In this document: positions 32,902 to 40,420 of the stretch, piece after piece
How the letters are laid out: each line of letters starts with the position of its first letter
Position numbering within the stretch: the first letter of the stretch is position 1
NCBI RefSeq assembly: GCF_003248355.1
Contig: NZ_QKWY01000001.1
Coordinates: 888,001-952,000 of the forward strand
Reading direction: 5' to 3'
From: Streptomyces sp. AC1-42W
GTDB lineage: Bacteria; Actinomycetota; Actinomycetes; Streptomycetales; Streptomycetaceae
DNA length: 64,000 nucleotides
The notes under the pieces: model-generated
The model's database searches: none
What the model was told of the DNA's origin: nothing
Seen by the model: only the letters and a program-made list of their open reading frames with translations
Position numbers and translations under genes: made by a program

Positions 32902-33768
32902 ATGGAGCTCGGAACGATAGGTGTCTGGAGTCTGGCGTTCACCCACGGGGACCGTGCCGAGGCGCGGGATGCCGCGGCCGAGTTGGAGGAGCTCGGATAC
33001 GGTGCCATCTGGCTCGGCGGCAGTCCCGGAGGAAATCCCCGCGGGGACCTGACCACTGCGGCCGGGGTCCTGGCCGCGACCAACCGCATCGCTGTCACAA
33101 CGGCGTGTGTATCCATCTGGGAGAGATCCCCGAACAGGCTGGCCGCCACCTACCACGCGCTCCCGAGGCACCGGCGGAACCGGTTGCTGATCGGCCTCGG
33201 CGTCAGCCACGCCGACTTCGTCGGCCACTACCACGATCCCTATCACGCCCTGCGTTCCTACCTGGATGAATTGGACACGACTGCTCCTCCTCTGCCGTCG
33301 ACGGCACGGATCATCGGTGCGCACGGCCCACAGATGACCAGGCTGGCCGCTACCAGATCGACGGGTGTGCACCCCTACCTCGTCGACCCGGCCCACACCG
33401 CGTGGGCCAGGTCGATACTGGGTGATGGCCCCACGCTGGCAGTGGAGCAGACCGTCATTCCGCACGCCGGCGCCGAAACGGCCCGCGCCAGGGCCAGGGC
33501 GATGCTCGCCCCCTACCTCAAGCTGCGCAACTACCGCTCGGCATGGCTACGCGGGGGATTCACCGCCGAGGATCTGTCCCTCGGCGGGAGCGACCGGATG
33601 ATCGATGCCCTGTTCGCCTGGGGAACTCCGGACAGGATCGTGGCCCGGCTCACCGAGCACCGCCAGGCCGGTGCCGACCATGTCGCTGTTCAGGTGGTCA
33701 CGGACACCCCGGATGTCTTCACCCGCCAGGCATGGCGGGACCTCGCCCCGGAACTGGTCACCACGTAG
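32902..33768 (+). CDS. LLM-class (luciferase-like, probably F420-dependent) oxidoreductase
   Basis: A 288-residue TIM-barrel flavin- or F420-dependent oxidoreductase. Features: LGTIGVWSLAFTHGDRAEARDA, LEELGYGAIWLGGSPGG, RIAVTTACVSIWERSP, YHALPRHRRNRLLIGLGVSH, and TPDRIVARLTEHRQAGADHVAVQVV. This is the TIGR03620/MSMEG-type subgroup widely annotated as F420-dependent. Length is typical. ATG at 32902 has AGGAAGG 8 bases upstream. Its likely role is oxidation or reduction of an intermediate of the insert-encoded pathway. Confidence 0.85.
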   Translation: MELGTIGVWSLAFTHGDRAEARDAAAELEELGYGAIWLGGSPGGNPRGDLTTAAGVLAATNRIAVTTACVSIWERSPNRLAATYHALPRHRRNRLLIGLGVSHADFVGHYHDPYHALRSYLDELDTTAPPLPSTARIIGAHGPQMTRLAATRSTGVHPYLVDPAHTAWARSILGDGPTLAVEQTVIPHAGAETARARARAMLAPYLKLRNYRSAWLRGGFTAEDLSLGGSDRMIDALFAWGTPDRIVARLTEHRQAGADHVAVQVVTDTPDVFTRQAWRDLAPELVTT

Positions 33769-33883
33769 GCGGGGTCCGGCGCGCGGATGACGACGGTCGG
33801 CACAGTGGGCACTGGCCATCGGCGAGAACTACGGGCACCCGCTCAAGAACGGGCCACTGCCGTCCCCTTCGACCATATCCCGG

Positions 33884-33915
33884 CCGGTTCGCACAGAGGT
33901 TTCGGACAGAACCGG
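33884..33915. promoter_or_regulatory. Inverted repeat upstream of aldehyde dehydrogenase
   Basis: CCGGTTC (33884-33890) and GAACCGG (33909-33915) face each other across 18 bases, 46 bases before the ATG. The same GGTTC/GAACC half-sites recur in other promoter regions of the insert. Confidence 0.4.
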
Positions 33916-33960
33916 TACGAACGTGAATGTGTGTGTTCGTGTGCTGGGTAGCGCGGAGGC

Positions 33961-35367
33961 ATGACACAAACGCAGCCCTCGGGTCCTGCCGGCAGTGAGC
34001 TTGGATCCCTTCGTGTGAAGTCCATCAGCTTGGTGGATCCCAGGAGCGGGCGCGAGCGCCTGATCGCGGCGGCTGCGGACGAGGCTCAGGCCGATGCCGC
34101 TGTCGCTGTCGCGCGGGCTGCCGCTGGAAGCTGGTTCTCGCTGACGACAGGGGAACGGTCCCGCAGACTCCTGCGTCTCGCCGGTGCTGTGGAGGATGCG
34201 GCGGAGGAGTATGTGAGGGCCGAGCAGGCCGGCACGGGGAAGCCGGCTGTTGAGGCACGGGGGGAGGTGGAGCAGTGTGTCGACCTCATCCGCTTCTACG
34301 CGGGGGCCGTTCGAGCAGATCTCACTCCTGGTAGTGGTGCGCGTCTGCCTGGGCGGGAGAGCTGGGTGCGCTGGGAGCCGCTTGGTGTCGTCGCTGTCGT
34401 CGTTCCGTGGAATTATCCGCTGCTGATGGCCACGTGGCGTTTCGCGCCCGCTGTCGCGGCCGGGAACACGGTGCTTCTCAAACCGGCGGAGACTACGCCG
34501 GACAGTGCTTGGCTGCTCGCGAGGCATGCCGAGGAGACGCTCGGCGCCGGAGTGGTGCAGGTTCTTCCGGGTGATCGGGTGACAGGGCGTCTGGTGGTCG
34601 CCCATCCTGGAGTGGACGGTGTCGCGTTCACGGGCAGCCGGGCCGGTGGCCTTGACGTGCTGCGGCGTGCGGGACTGCGCCGGGTCAGTCTGGAGCTCGG
34701 CGGGAACTGTCCGGCACTGGTCCTTCCTGACGCGCCTGGTCACACCTACGAGCGCCTTGTCGCGGCGGCCACCTACAACGCCGGGCAGAGCTGTGCTTCT
34801 CCGGCACGGGTCATTACTCTTCGTGACTCCTACGCGCGGACCGTTGAAGGTCTCGCCGAGGCGATGAGTGCGAGGCGGGCCGGAGCGGACTTCGGGCCGT
34901 TGAACAACGCGGACCAGGCGGCCCGTTTCGACGGGATTATCGGTTCCAGCGCCGCCGGTGTGAGGATCGGCGGGGATATGGCTGTCGCCTCCGGGGAGAG
35001 GAACGGCTACTGGCGGTCGGGGATGGTCCTGGCGGATGTGCCGGAGGACGATCCGGCGGTGACGGAGGAGGTGTTCGGGCCTGTGCTCACGGTGCAGGCG
35101 GTTGATTCCATGGAGGAAATGGTCCGGGTGGCCAACGGCGTTCCTCATGCCCTGGCCGCGAGTGTGTGGGGCGAGGCTTCCTCGTCGGTACTGCGGCTGG
35201 CTCGTGCCCTGGACGCGGGCGAGGTCTGGGTGAACTGCCATCTGGAGCAGACGGCCGAACTGCCGCACGGCGGGCGCAAGGAGTCGGGCCACGGTACGGA
35301 CATGAGCGTTCTGTCCCTGACGGAGTACCAGAGGCCGAAGTCCATCACGGTGAATGTGGAGCCGTGA
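33961..35367 (+). CDS. Aldehyde dehydrogenase
   Basis: A 468-residue NAD(P)-dependent ALDH. The cofactor region contains PWNYPLLMATWRFAPAVAAG and LKPAETTP; GVAFTGS precedes the catalytic Glu in LELGGN and the catalytic Cys in GQSCASPAR; EEVFGPV closes the active site. It groups by eye with aminobutyraldehyde/betaine-aldehyde dehydrogenases. Third positions are less G/C-rich than in flanking core genes (runs of GCT/GTC/GTG), in line with transfer. Convergent with the first ATP-grasp gene. Upstream is an inverted repeat CCGGTTC...GAACCGG (33884-33915). Confidence 0.9.
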   Translation: MTQTQPSGPAGSELGSLRVKSISLVDPRSGRERLIAAAADEAQADAAVAVARAAAGSWFSLTTGERSRRLLRLAGAVEDAAEEYVRAEQAGTGKPAVEARGEVEQCVDLIRFYAGAVRADLTPGSGARLPGRESWVRWEPLGVVAVVVPWNYPLLMATWRFAPAVAAGNTVLLKPAETTPDSAWLLARHAEETLGAGVVQVLPGDRVTGRLVVAHPGVDGVAFTGSRAGGLDVLRRAGLRRVSLELGGNCPALVLPDAPGHTYERLVAAATYNAGQSCASPARVITLRDSYARTVEGLAEAMSARRAGADFGPLNNADQAARFDGIIGSSAAGVRIGGDMAVASGERNGYWRSGMVLADVPEDDPAVTEEVFGPVLTVQAVDSMEEMVRVANGVPHALAASVWGEASSSVLRLARALDAGEVWVNCHLEQTAELPHGGRKESGHGTDMSVLSLTEYQRPKSITVNVEP

Positions 35368-35419
35368 GTCGTGAGCGGGAACCGTTCGTCCCCGGACAGC
35401 GGCTCAGGCCCCGGCGGTT

Positions 35420-36667
35420 TCAGTCCTCCGCTGTGTCGAAGGTGACGCGGGCGGACAGCGATGCGATCAGGGCGTCGAGGTCTTCGGGCTTGTCGGTGCC
35501 GGCTACGAGGACCGCCGGACGGGTGTAGGAGTCCGTGGCTTCCGGCACGATGTCGCCGACGGCGTACTGGAGGTGGGAGGCGATGACGGAGGGATGTGTG
35601 GTGGCTTCGTCCCAGCCGTGTACTGCGCGCAGCCGTCCGGGTGCGGCCGCGAGGAGGAACCGAGCGCAGGCGGCTCCGGCGAATGGGGGCAACGGCCGTG
35701 CGGGGCGGCCGAGCAGGTCGTCCAGCAGTGTGCCGTAGAGGCTGAAGCCGGGCCTGGTGCGTTCGACGAGGGCGTGGATGTAGTCGCCGCCGCCGCGGTC
35801 GTGCAGTTCGCCGAGGACGATGCCGAAACCGGTGACCCAGAACTCGACGTGGAAGATGCCGTGTGTGATGCCGACGGTGGTCAGGGCCTGTGCGACGGCG
35901 ACGCGTGCTTCCGCGTCGGTGACGTTGTCGAGTCCTGATGGCATTCGGTGGCTGGTCTCCACGAATCCGTCGCCCTTGCCCTTTCGGGTCAGTGCGAGGA
36001 CTTGTGGCCGGCCGCCGATCATCACGCCCTCGGCGGAGTACTCGTCGCCGTCGACGTATGTCTCCACCAGGAAGGAACGGGGCTTGCCCAGGGGGCCCAT
36101 GGCGGCGGGCAGGTGGTCGAACTTGGCCACGGCGCCGGCGAGGTCCGCGGCTTTGTCGACGACGGTCACACCGATGCCGGCCAGCCCGTCGCGGGGCTTG
36201 ACGACCCATGGTCCGTCGCCGGTCTCGCGCAGGAACCGTTCGGCTTGGGTCAGGTTGTGGCACTCGGCCGTCAGCGGTTGCGGGAAGCCTGCCCGCCGCA
36301 GGTGATCGCGGCAGACGTCCTTGCGGCGGATGCGGAGCACCGCCTGGGGGTCGTTGCCCGCGAGGCCCAGGTCGTGGGCCGTCCACGCGGCAGGCAGTAC
36401 GGACAGTTCCCTGATGGTGGCCACTGCGGCGATGTGATCCCGGTGCTTCGCCGCCCAGACGCGGCAGGCGCCTACGTCGTGTACGTCGAGGGGAACCGTG
36501 TGGTCCATACGGGGCTGGTCGTCCCCGCCGGCTGTCAGGTTGGCCTGGGTGTCGGCCCCCCACACCTGGAGTCCGCGCTGCCGGGCCTGGTCGGTCAGCC
36601 GGTGGATCTGGTCCCGGCCCCAGGGGGTGTTCGCTGTGCAGCCCAGAACGAGCAGCGCTTGCGGCAT
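35420..36667 (-). CDS. ATP-grasp ligase, paralogue 1
   Basis: A 415-residue ATP-grasp enzyme that should join a carboxylate to an amine through an acyl-phosphate. The N-terminal Rossmann-like part begins LLVLGCTANTPWGRDQI; the ATP-grasp core has RIRRKDVCRDHLRRAGFP, GPWVVKPRDGLAGIGV, FLVETYVDGDEYSAEGVMIG and the metal-binding FHVEFWVTGFGIVLGELHDR. A C-terminal part of about 120 residues follows. It is clearly homologous along its whole length to the enzyme at 40345 (shared GNDP.AV.RIR, MPSGL, PRDGLA.IGV). Last gene of the minus-strand group; separated from the cupin gene by a hairpin. Confidence 0.88.
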   Translation of the reverse strand: MPQALLVLGCTANTPWGRDQIHRLTDQARQRGLQVWGADTQANLTAGGDDQPRMDHTVPLDVHDVGACRVWAAKHRDHIAAVATIRELSVLPAAWTAHDLGLAGNDPQAVLRIRRKDVCRDHLRRAGFPQPLTAECHNLTQAERFLRETGDGPWVVKPRDGLAGIGVTVVDKAADLAGAVAKFDHLPAAMGPLGKPRSFLVETYVDGDEYSAEGVMIGGRPQVLALTRKGKGDGFVETSHRMPSGLDNVTDAEARVAVAQALTTVGITHGIFHVEFWVTGFGIVLGELHDRGGGDYIHALVERTRPGFSLYGTLLDDLLGRPARPLPPFAGAACARFLLAAAPGRLRAVHGWDEATTHPSVIASHLQYAVGDIVPEATDSYTRPAVLVAGTDKPEDLDALIASLSARVTFDTAED

Positions 36668-36746
36668 GCCGTTGTCCTTCCCTCCCTGTCACGGTTCGAA
36701 CGCGCCGCAGCGCGTTCCCCGTGCGTACGGTAGCGCCGGCTGGCCG

Positions 36747-36781
36747 GCCGGTGCGGTCCGGACGGGCCGGGCCGCACCGGC
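36747..36781. terminator. Hairpin between cupin and ATP-grasp genes
   Basis: GCCGGTGCGG (36747-36756) pairs with CCGCACCGGC (36772-36781). It may end or attenuate the upstream cupin transcript, so the ATP-grasp gene may be expressed at a different level. GTTCGAAC (36694-36701) between hairpin and gene start may be an operator. Confidence 0.45.
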
Positions 36782-36793
36782 GGCACGCTGGAA

Positions 36794-37363
36794 TCAGCCG
36801 GACGGCGGTTTACTCACGGCGCACGTGTGACAGGGACAGTGCGGGCATCCCACGTCGTGCAGATACTCGGGGAGACGGGATTTGGTGTCGCACAGCAGGC
36901 AGTGAAGGTTGCCCACTTCGCTGAGTACTTCCTCGTAGGCGACGACGGCCATGCGTGTGTCCGAATCGACCGGCATATGGGGTGCGCCCATGGCCAGGAT
37001 GACGTGGTCGGTGATCGCGCCGACGGCATGGGTGACCGAGCCTTCGACGAGGTAGATCTCACCGGCTCCGGTGGGGTAGACACGACCGTTGTACGTGATG
37101 GTGCCCTGCCCGCCGAGCACGACGAGCAGGTGGTGCCCGGGATGGGTGTGGGGCGGGAAGCTCGCGCCGGCGGGCAGCCGGATCACATCCGCGCCGACGG
37201 TCCCGTTGCTGACCAGGCCGAGTCCGGTGGAATCGGCGCCGTGCATGGATACCGGCCGCTCACCGTGCGGTATGTGCAGACGGGTGGAGTCCGCACCGAT
37301 ATCCGCCTCGGCCCAGCGGACGATGGCCAGGTGTTCCTGGCCGGGCCTGTCGATGGTGGTCAC
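36794..37363 (-). CDS. Cupin protein with Cys-rich C-terminal tail
   Basis: A 189-residue protein. The cupin core spans about residues 45-140: LPAGASFPPHTHPGHHLLVVLGG carries the HxH metal ligands and GEIYLVEGSVTHAVG the later His. The last 40 residues hold seven Cys in CLLCDTKSRLP and GCPHCPCHTC, which looks like a zinc- or iron-sulphur-binding knuckle not normal for a cupin. The GTG start at 37363 overlaps the stop of the ferredoxin gene (GTGA), so it is translationally coupled. It may be a metal-dependent dioxygenase, isomerase or sensor. Confidence 0.75.
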   Translation of the reverse strand: MTTIDRPGQEHLAIVRWAEADIGADSTRLHIPHGERPVSMHGADSTGLGLVSNGTVGADVIRLPAGASFPPHTHPGHHLLVVLGGQGTITYNGRVYPTGAGEIYLVEGSVTHAVGAITDHVILAMGAPHMPVDSDTRMAVVAYEEVLSEVGNLHCLLCDTKSRLPEYLHDVGCPHCPCHTCAVSKPPSG

Positions 37364-37620
37364 GAGGCGTCGGCCTCCCGGTCGGTGAAGTAGTCCGAGT
37401 TGATCCGCGTGAACTGTTCCCACTCCGGTGGGACTTCCGATTCCGGGTAGATGGCGTCGACGGGACACACCGTCAGGCACAGGTCGCAGTCGACGCACCG
37501 CTGCGGGTCTATATAGAACTGGCGTTCCTGGCCGCCGCCCTCGATGCAGTCGACGGGGCACACATCGACGCACGCACCGTCTTTGATATCGACGCAGGGC
37601 TGAGTGATCACATACGTCAT
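37360..37620 (-). CDS. fdxA: FdxA-type [3Fe-4S][4Fe-4S] ferredoxin
   Basis: An 86-residue 7Fe ferredoxin with the motif order C-x7-C-x3-C-P (PCVDIKDGACVDVCPVDCI) and CVDCDLCLTVCPVDAI. It starts MTYVITQPC, as actinobacterial FdxA does. Start (37620) overlaps the Rieske stop and its stop overlaps the cupin start, so the three genes are coupled. It probably passes electrons to or from the Rieske protein or the 605-residue protein. Confidence 0.92.
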   Translation of the reverse strand: MTYVITQPCVDIKDGACVDVCPVDCIEGGGQERQFYIDPQRCVDCDLCLTVCPVDAIYPESEVPPEWEQFTRINSDYFTDREADAS

Positions 37621-37934
37621 ACGGGTTCTCCTGGTGTGTCGGCGGACGACTCGTCCTCGGGTGGCGTGTTGGACGCCCCGGACTCCTGTGCGCGGGTCTC
37701 GTCCGCCGTGACCGGGAGATCCGGGCAGACGGGCCCGCGCAGACGGCTGCCGGTGCGCAGGTCGAAGGTGGCCCCGTGCCAGGGGCAGACCAGCAGCGTT
37801 CCGGTGACCGCGGCCTCGGCCAGGGGGGCTCCGCGGTGCGGGCAACGTGCGGGTATCCGTACGGCCCCGCCGGCCAAGCGCACAACGAGGGTCGCGTCGC
37901 CGGCCGGTGTGCGGGTGCGGATGGTGTCGGTCAT
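37617..37934 (-). CDS. Rieske [2Fe-2S] ferredoxin
   Basis: A 105-residue stand-alone Rieske protein with both cluster boxes, CPHRGAPLAE and CPWHGATFDL, followed by a DLRTG turn. The last 35 residues are an acidic, Ser/Glu-rich tail without fold. Such small Rieske proteins serve oxygenases as electron carriers. It is 12 bases downstream of the 605-residue protein gene, suggesting the two work together, although that protein shows no recognised oxygenase signature. Confidence 0.9.
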   Translation of the reverse strand: MTDTIRTRTPAGDATLVVRLAGGAVRIPARCPHRGAPLAEAAVTGTLLVCPWHGATFDLRTGSRLRGPVCPDLPVTADETRAQESGASNTPPEDESSADTPGEPV

Positions 37935-37946
37935 CGCGTCCTCCGG

Positions 37947-39764
37947 TCAGGGCGTCAGGTCGGTGACCTTCCGGGCCCACTTGACGTCGAAAGTCAGGTT
38001 CCTGCGGTAAGTGGCGTCGGCGATCCCCTTGGCCCACTGCGCGTAGCGATGGCCGATGACCATGTCCTGGGGCCGGAAGCGGTTCTCCGGGCTGTACACG
38101 CACCGGTTCAGACGCACGTCGGCCAGCCCGTTCCAGTCGTTGCCGCCGTGCCGGACGGTGACGGGCAACCGGCAGGCCAGCCGGATACCCGCCGCGCTGT
38201 GCCCGCCGTGGTTGGCGTCCTCTGCGACGGCGATGTCGGGAAGATTGAATCCCTGCGGCGCGAAGCGCATGACAGGCGCGTAGTTCTGCGCCTTCTTGAC
38301 CGCGTTGTAGCGCATCCTCTGGGCGATGATGTTGTACATGCCGACACGGCCGGCCGTGACGCCGAAAGCGGCCGGGTCGTATCCCTCGCGGAACCCCGTG
38401 TAGCAGAACAGGTCGGTGAACTCCATGGTCCACGGCTCGTCCAGCCGGGTGCCCAGCGGAGCGGTGAAGACGGCGATGTCGACAGGCAGGTCGTCCGTGT
38501 TCGCCGCCCAGTGCGCGCACTCCTGTATGACACGGGTCGGGGTACTTCCGGCCTCCAGGACACGTTCCAGGAAGGTGTCCCAGTCCTTCCCCGTACCCCC
38601 GCGCGCGGGCGGTTCCGCCCCCGTGCGCGCGTACAAGTGCTCGCACAGGCTCTCGGGCAGGGACTGCTCGCGCCGGTAGATACCGCGGGGGAGGAGAAAC
38701 TCACGGCGTTCCCAGTTGCTGCCGTCGAAATGCAGGCAGCGCTCGTACCTCTGCTCGGTCCGCAGCCGCAGCGCGCCGAGGTTCCGCGCGTACCGCACCA
38801 GGTCGCCGTCCTCGAGGCCGGAACGGATCTCCCCGGCGAGTCCGTTTCCGTAGGCCGCGCCCTTGCGGGTCATGAAGAGCGCCAGGGCGGGGAAGGAGAC
38901 GAGGCTCTGGTTCGTCTCCTGGAGTACGAACCCTGCCTCGTGCCAGCAGCGCAGCAGCGTCATCAGCGCCAGCGTGCTCTCGGGCCACGCGGCCACCTGC
39001 TCCTTCGCACAGTCGGCTACCGACGCGGCGACACCGCGATTGTCCAGCAGCGCACCGTCCACCAGCAGCCGTACCCGCTCCACACTGGTGACACGGCGTC
39101 CCAGCACGGCGAGCAGTTCGGCGCGTTCACCATCGGGCAGGCTGTCCCAGGAGCGTCGGGCCGCCTCCTCCAGCCGGCCCACGGTGACGCGCCGCCCGTG
39201 CCACAGGACGTCACGTCGGTGGAGCGCCGGAACCAGGGGTGCCGCGTCGCGGACCGCGAAGGCCAGGGCGTCGACATCCGTGGTCTCCGCCTCGGTGACC
39301 ACCGCCGCACCATTCGGCAGCCCCATCTCCCGGGCGAGAGCGGGCATCGTGCCCGGGTCCGGCTCCCGTTCCATGACTCCCAGCCACCGGGTCATCCGCC
39401 GCAGGGCCCGGCCGACGCCGTCCTCCTGCCCGAGCGCACGGCAGAACATGTACCACCAGACCAGCGATGCCTCCCCGTGGGGAACCTTGAACCAGTACCA
39501 CAGCCGCTGGAAGTGGGCGAAGTCGGCGGCGGGAATTCCCTCCGCCTCAAGATCCAGTGACCCTCGTCCGTACCGGATACGGTCGGCGGCCCGCTCGTCC
39601 CCCTCCGGCTTCCAGCGGCCGGCGGCCATGAGGCCGAGGGCGATGACCACATCGTCCTGGCCGGAGATCATGTCGAGCCGGCGACGGAGCTCCTTCTCCA
39701 CGGCCGCCGTATCAGCATCGTCCTTCTCGGTGAATCCCGGATGTAATCGCAGTTCCATGAACAT
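37947..39764 (-). CDS. Uncharacterised 605-residue protein of the insert cluster
   Basis: I do not recognise the family. The protein has no signal peptide or membrane helices. The N-terminal half is helical (about 1-260, e.g. FAHFQRLWYWFKVPHGEAS, FCRALGQEDGVGRALRRM). The C-terminal third is the most motif-like: CAHWAANTDDLPVDIAVF, MYNIIAQRMRYNAVKKAQNY, DANHGGHSAAGIRLACRLP, HGGNDWNGLADVRLN and VIGHRYAQWAKG, rich in His, Asn and Arg that could form an active site. ATG 39764 is chosen because AAGGG lies 7 bases upstream; ATG 39758 is also possible. First gene of the unit with Rieske, ferredoxin and cupin. Perhaps the terminal redox or modifying enzyme of the pathway. Confidence 0.75.
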   Translation of the reverse strand: MFMELRLHPGFTEKDDADTAAVEKELRRRLDMISGQDDVVIALGLMAAGRWKPEGDERAADRIRYGRGSLDLEAEGIPAADFAHFQRLWYWFKVPHGEASLVWWYMFCRALGQEDGVGRALRRMTRWLGVMEREPDPGTMPALAREMGLPNGAAVVTEAETTDVDALAFAVRDAAPLVPALHRRDVLWHGRRVTVGRLEEAARRSWDSLPDGERAELLAVLGRRVTSVERVRLLVDGALLDNRGVAASVADCAKEQVAAWPESTLALMTLLRCWHEAGFVLQETNQSLVSFPALALFMTRKGAAYGNGLAGEIRSGLEDGDLVRYARNLGALRLRTEQRYERCLHFDGSNWERREFLLPRGIYRREQSLPESLCEHLYARTGAEPPARGGTGKDWDTFLERVLEAGSTPTRVIQECAHWAANTDDLPVDIAVFTAPLGTRLDEPWTMEFTDLFCYTGFREGYDPAAFGVTAGRVGMYNIIAQRMRYNAVKKAQNYAPVMRFAPQGFNLPDIAVAEDANHGGHSAAGIRLACRLPVTVRHGGNDWNGLADVRLNRCVYSPENRFRPQDMVIGHRYAQWAKGIADATYRRNLTFDVKWARKVTDLTP

Positions 39765-40344
39765 GCGTGAGCCCTTCGCGGGTCGCAGGCGCGGGAAATC
39801 GGTGTGTGTCGAACCTGCACGTACCGATGAATGAAGAATGGTTTCGGTGACTGCACCCGTATGCAGAAATCCGACGCGCCGCAGCAGCGTAGAAGCAGAG
39901 AGGGAGCCGGTCAACGACGCCTCCCGCCGGTAGATAGAAATTCCGGACAGGAGCCGGGAGCGAACCGTTACCGAATCCGTACGGTTCCCCGCCGCTTCGA
40001 TCCTTCCCTTCGGCGAAGTCCAGCAGGAGTTCCAGCCATTCTCGCGAAGGGATCTCGGCCGTTCCCGGTGATCCGAAACGCCCGAAGAACCTTCACGTTC
40101 CAGCCGTCCCGGTCTTGTCGATGCCTCGCGCCGGCCGTCCGTCACCACAACAGCCACACCAGGCCACAGACATGGACCCCAGCACCAATGGGAACGGTTC
40201 CATCTCGCCAATCTCCTCCCCGCCGGCTCGGACCGAAATAAGGCTGTTGATTCCGGAACCACTCCGGTTCCTGGATTTTCCCCCCTGGTTGCTGGATTCT
40301 GTTACCGAAGATGATTCCTGGAACAGGAAGGGTGAGGTGGAGCT
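39765..40344. promoter_or_regulatory. 580-bp divergent promoter region with several palindromes
   Basis: Non-coding centre of the cluster, between the 605-residue gene and the second ATP-grasp gene. It holds GAACCGT-N12-ACGGTTC (39962-39987), GGAAC-G-GTTCC (40191-40201), GGAACC-N5-GGTTCC (40255-40271) and TTCCTG-GAA-CAGGAA (40315-40329). The repeated GGTTC/GAACC half-sites suggest one dimeric regulator acts on both directions. No regulator gene is present in the insert, so it would be encoded elsewhere. Confidence 0.5.
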
Positions 40345-40420
40345 GTGCGCAAGGGCACGATTCTCGTTCTGGGGGTGGCTGGGATGCCCTCCTGGGGACG
40401 CGACCAACTCGGCCGGTTGA
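40172..40420 (+). CDS. Possible small ORF upstream of ATP-grasp 2 (uncertain)
   Basis: An 82-codon frame from ATG 40172 that overlaps the ATP-grasp start by 76 bases. It reads PEPLRFLDFPPWLLDSVTED followed by DSWNRKG, then probably meaningless overlap. The LRFLDFPPWLL segment resembles a leader-peptide helix, and DDSW recalls the ADSW end of the peptide at 41634. There is no good ribosome site, third-position G/C is low, and the palindromes listed for this region fall within it. It is more likely untranslated leader than gene. Confidence 0.2.
   Translation: MDPSTNGNGSISPISSPPARTEIRLLIPEPLRFLDFPPWLLDSVTEDDSWNRKGEVELCARARFSFWGWLGCPPGDATNSAG

Noticed and set aside
37947..39764. LanB-like dehydratase or peptide aminoacyl-tRNA ligase
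   Set aside because: The protein is too short (605 residues) and I see none of the conserved segments of lantibiotic dehydratases.
40172..40344. Graspetide (microviridin-like) precursor
   Set aside because: LRFLDFPP only loosely recalls the PFFARFLE leader motif, no TxKxPSD core follows, and the ligases are longer than graspetide ligases with different motifs.
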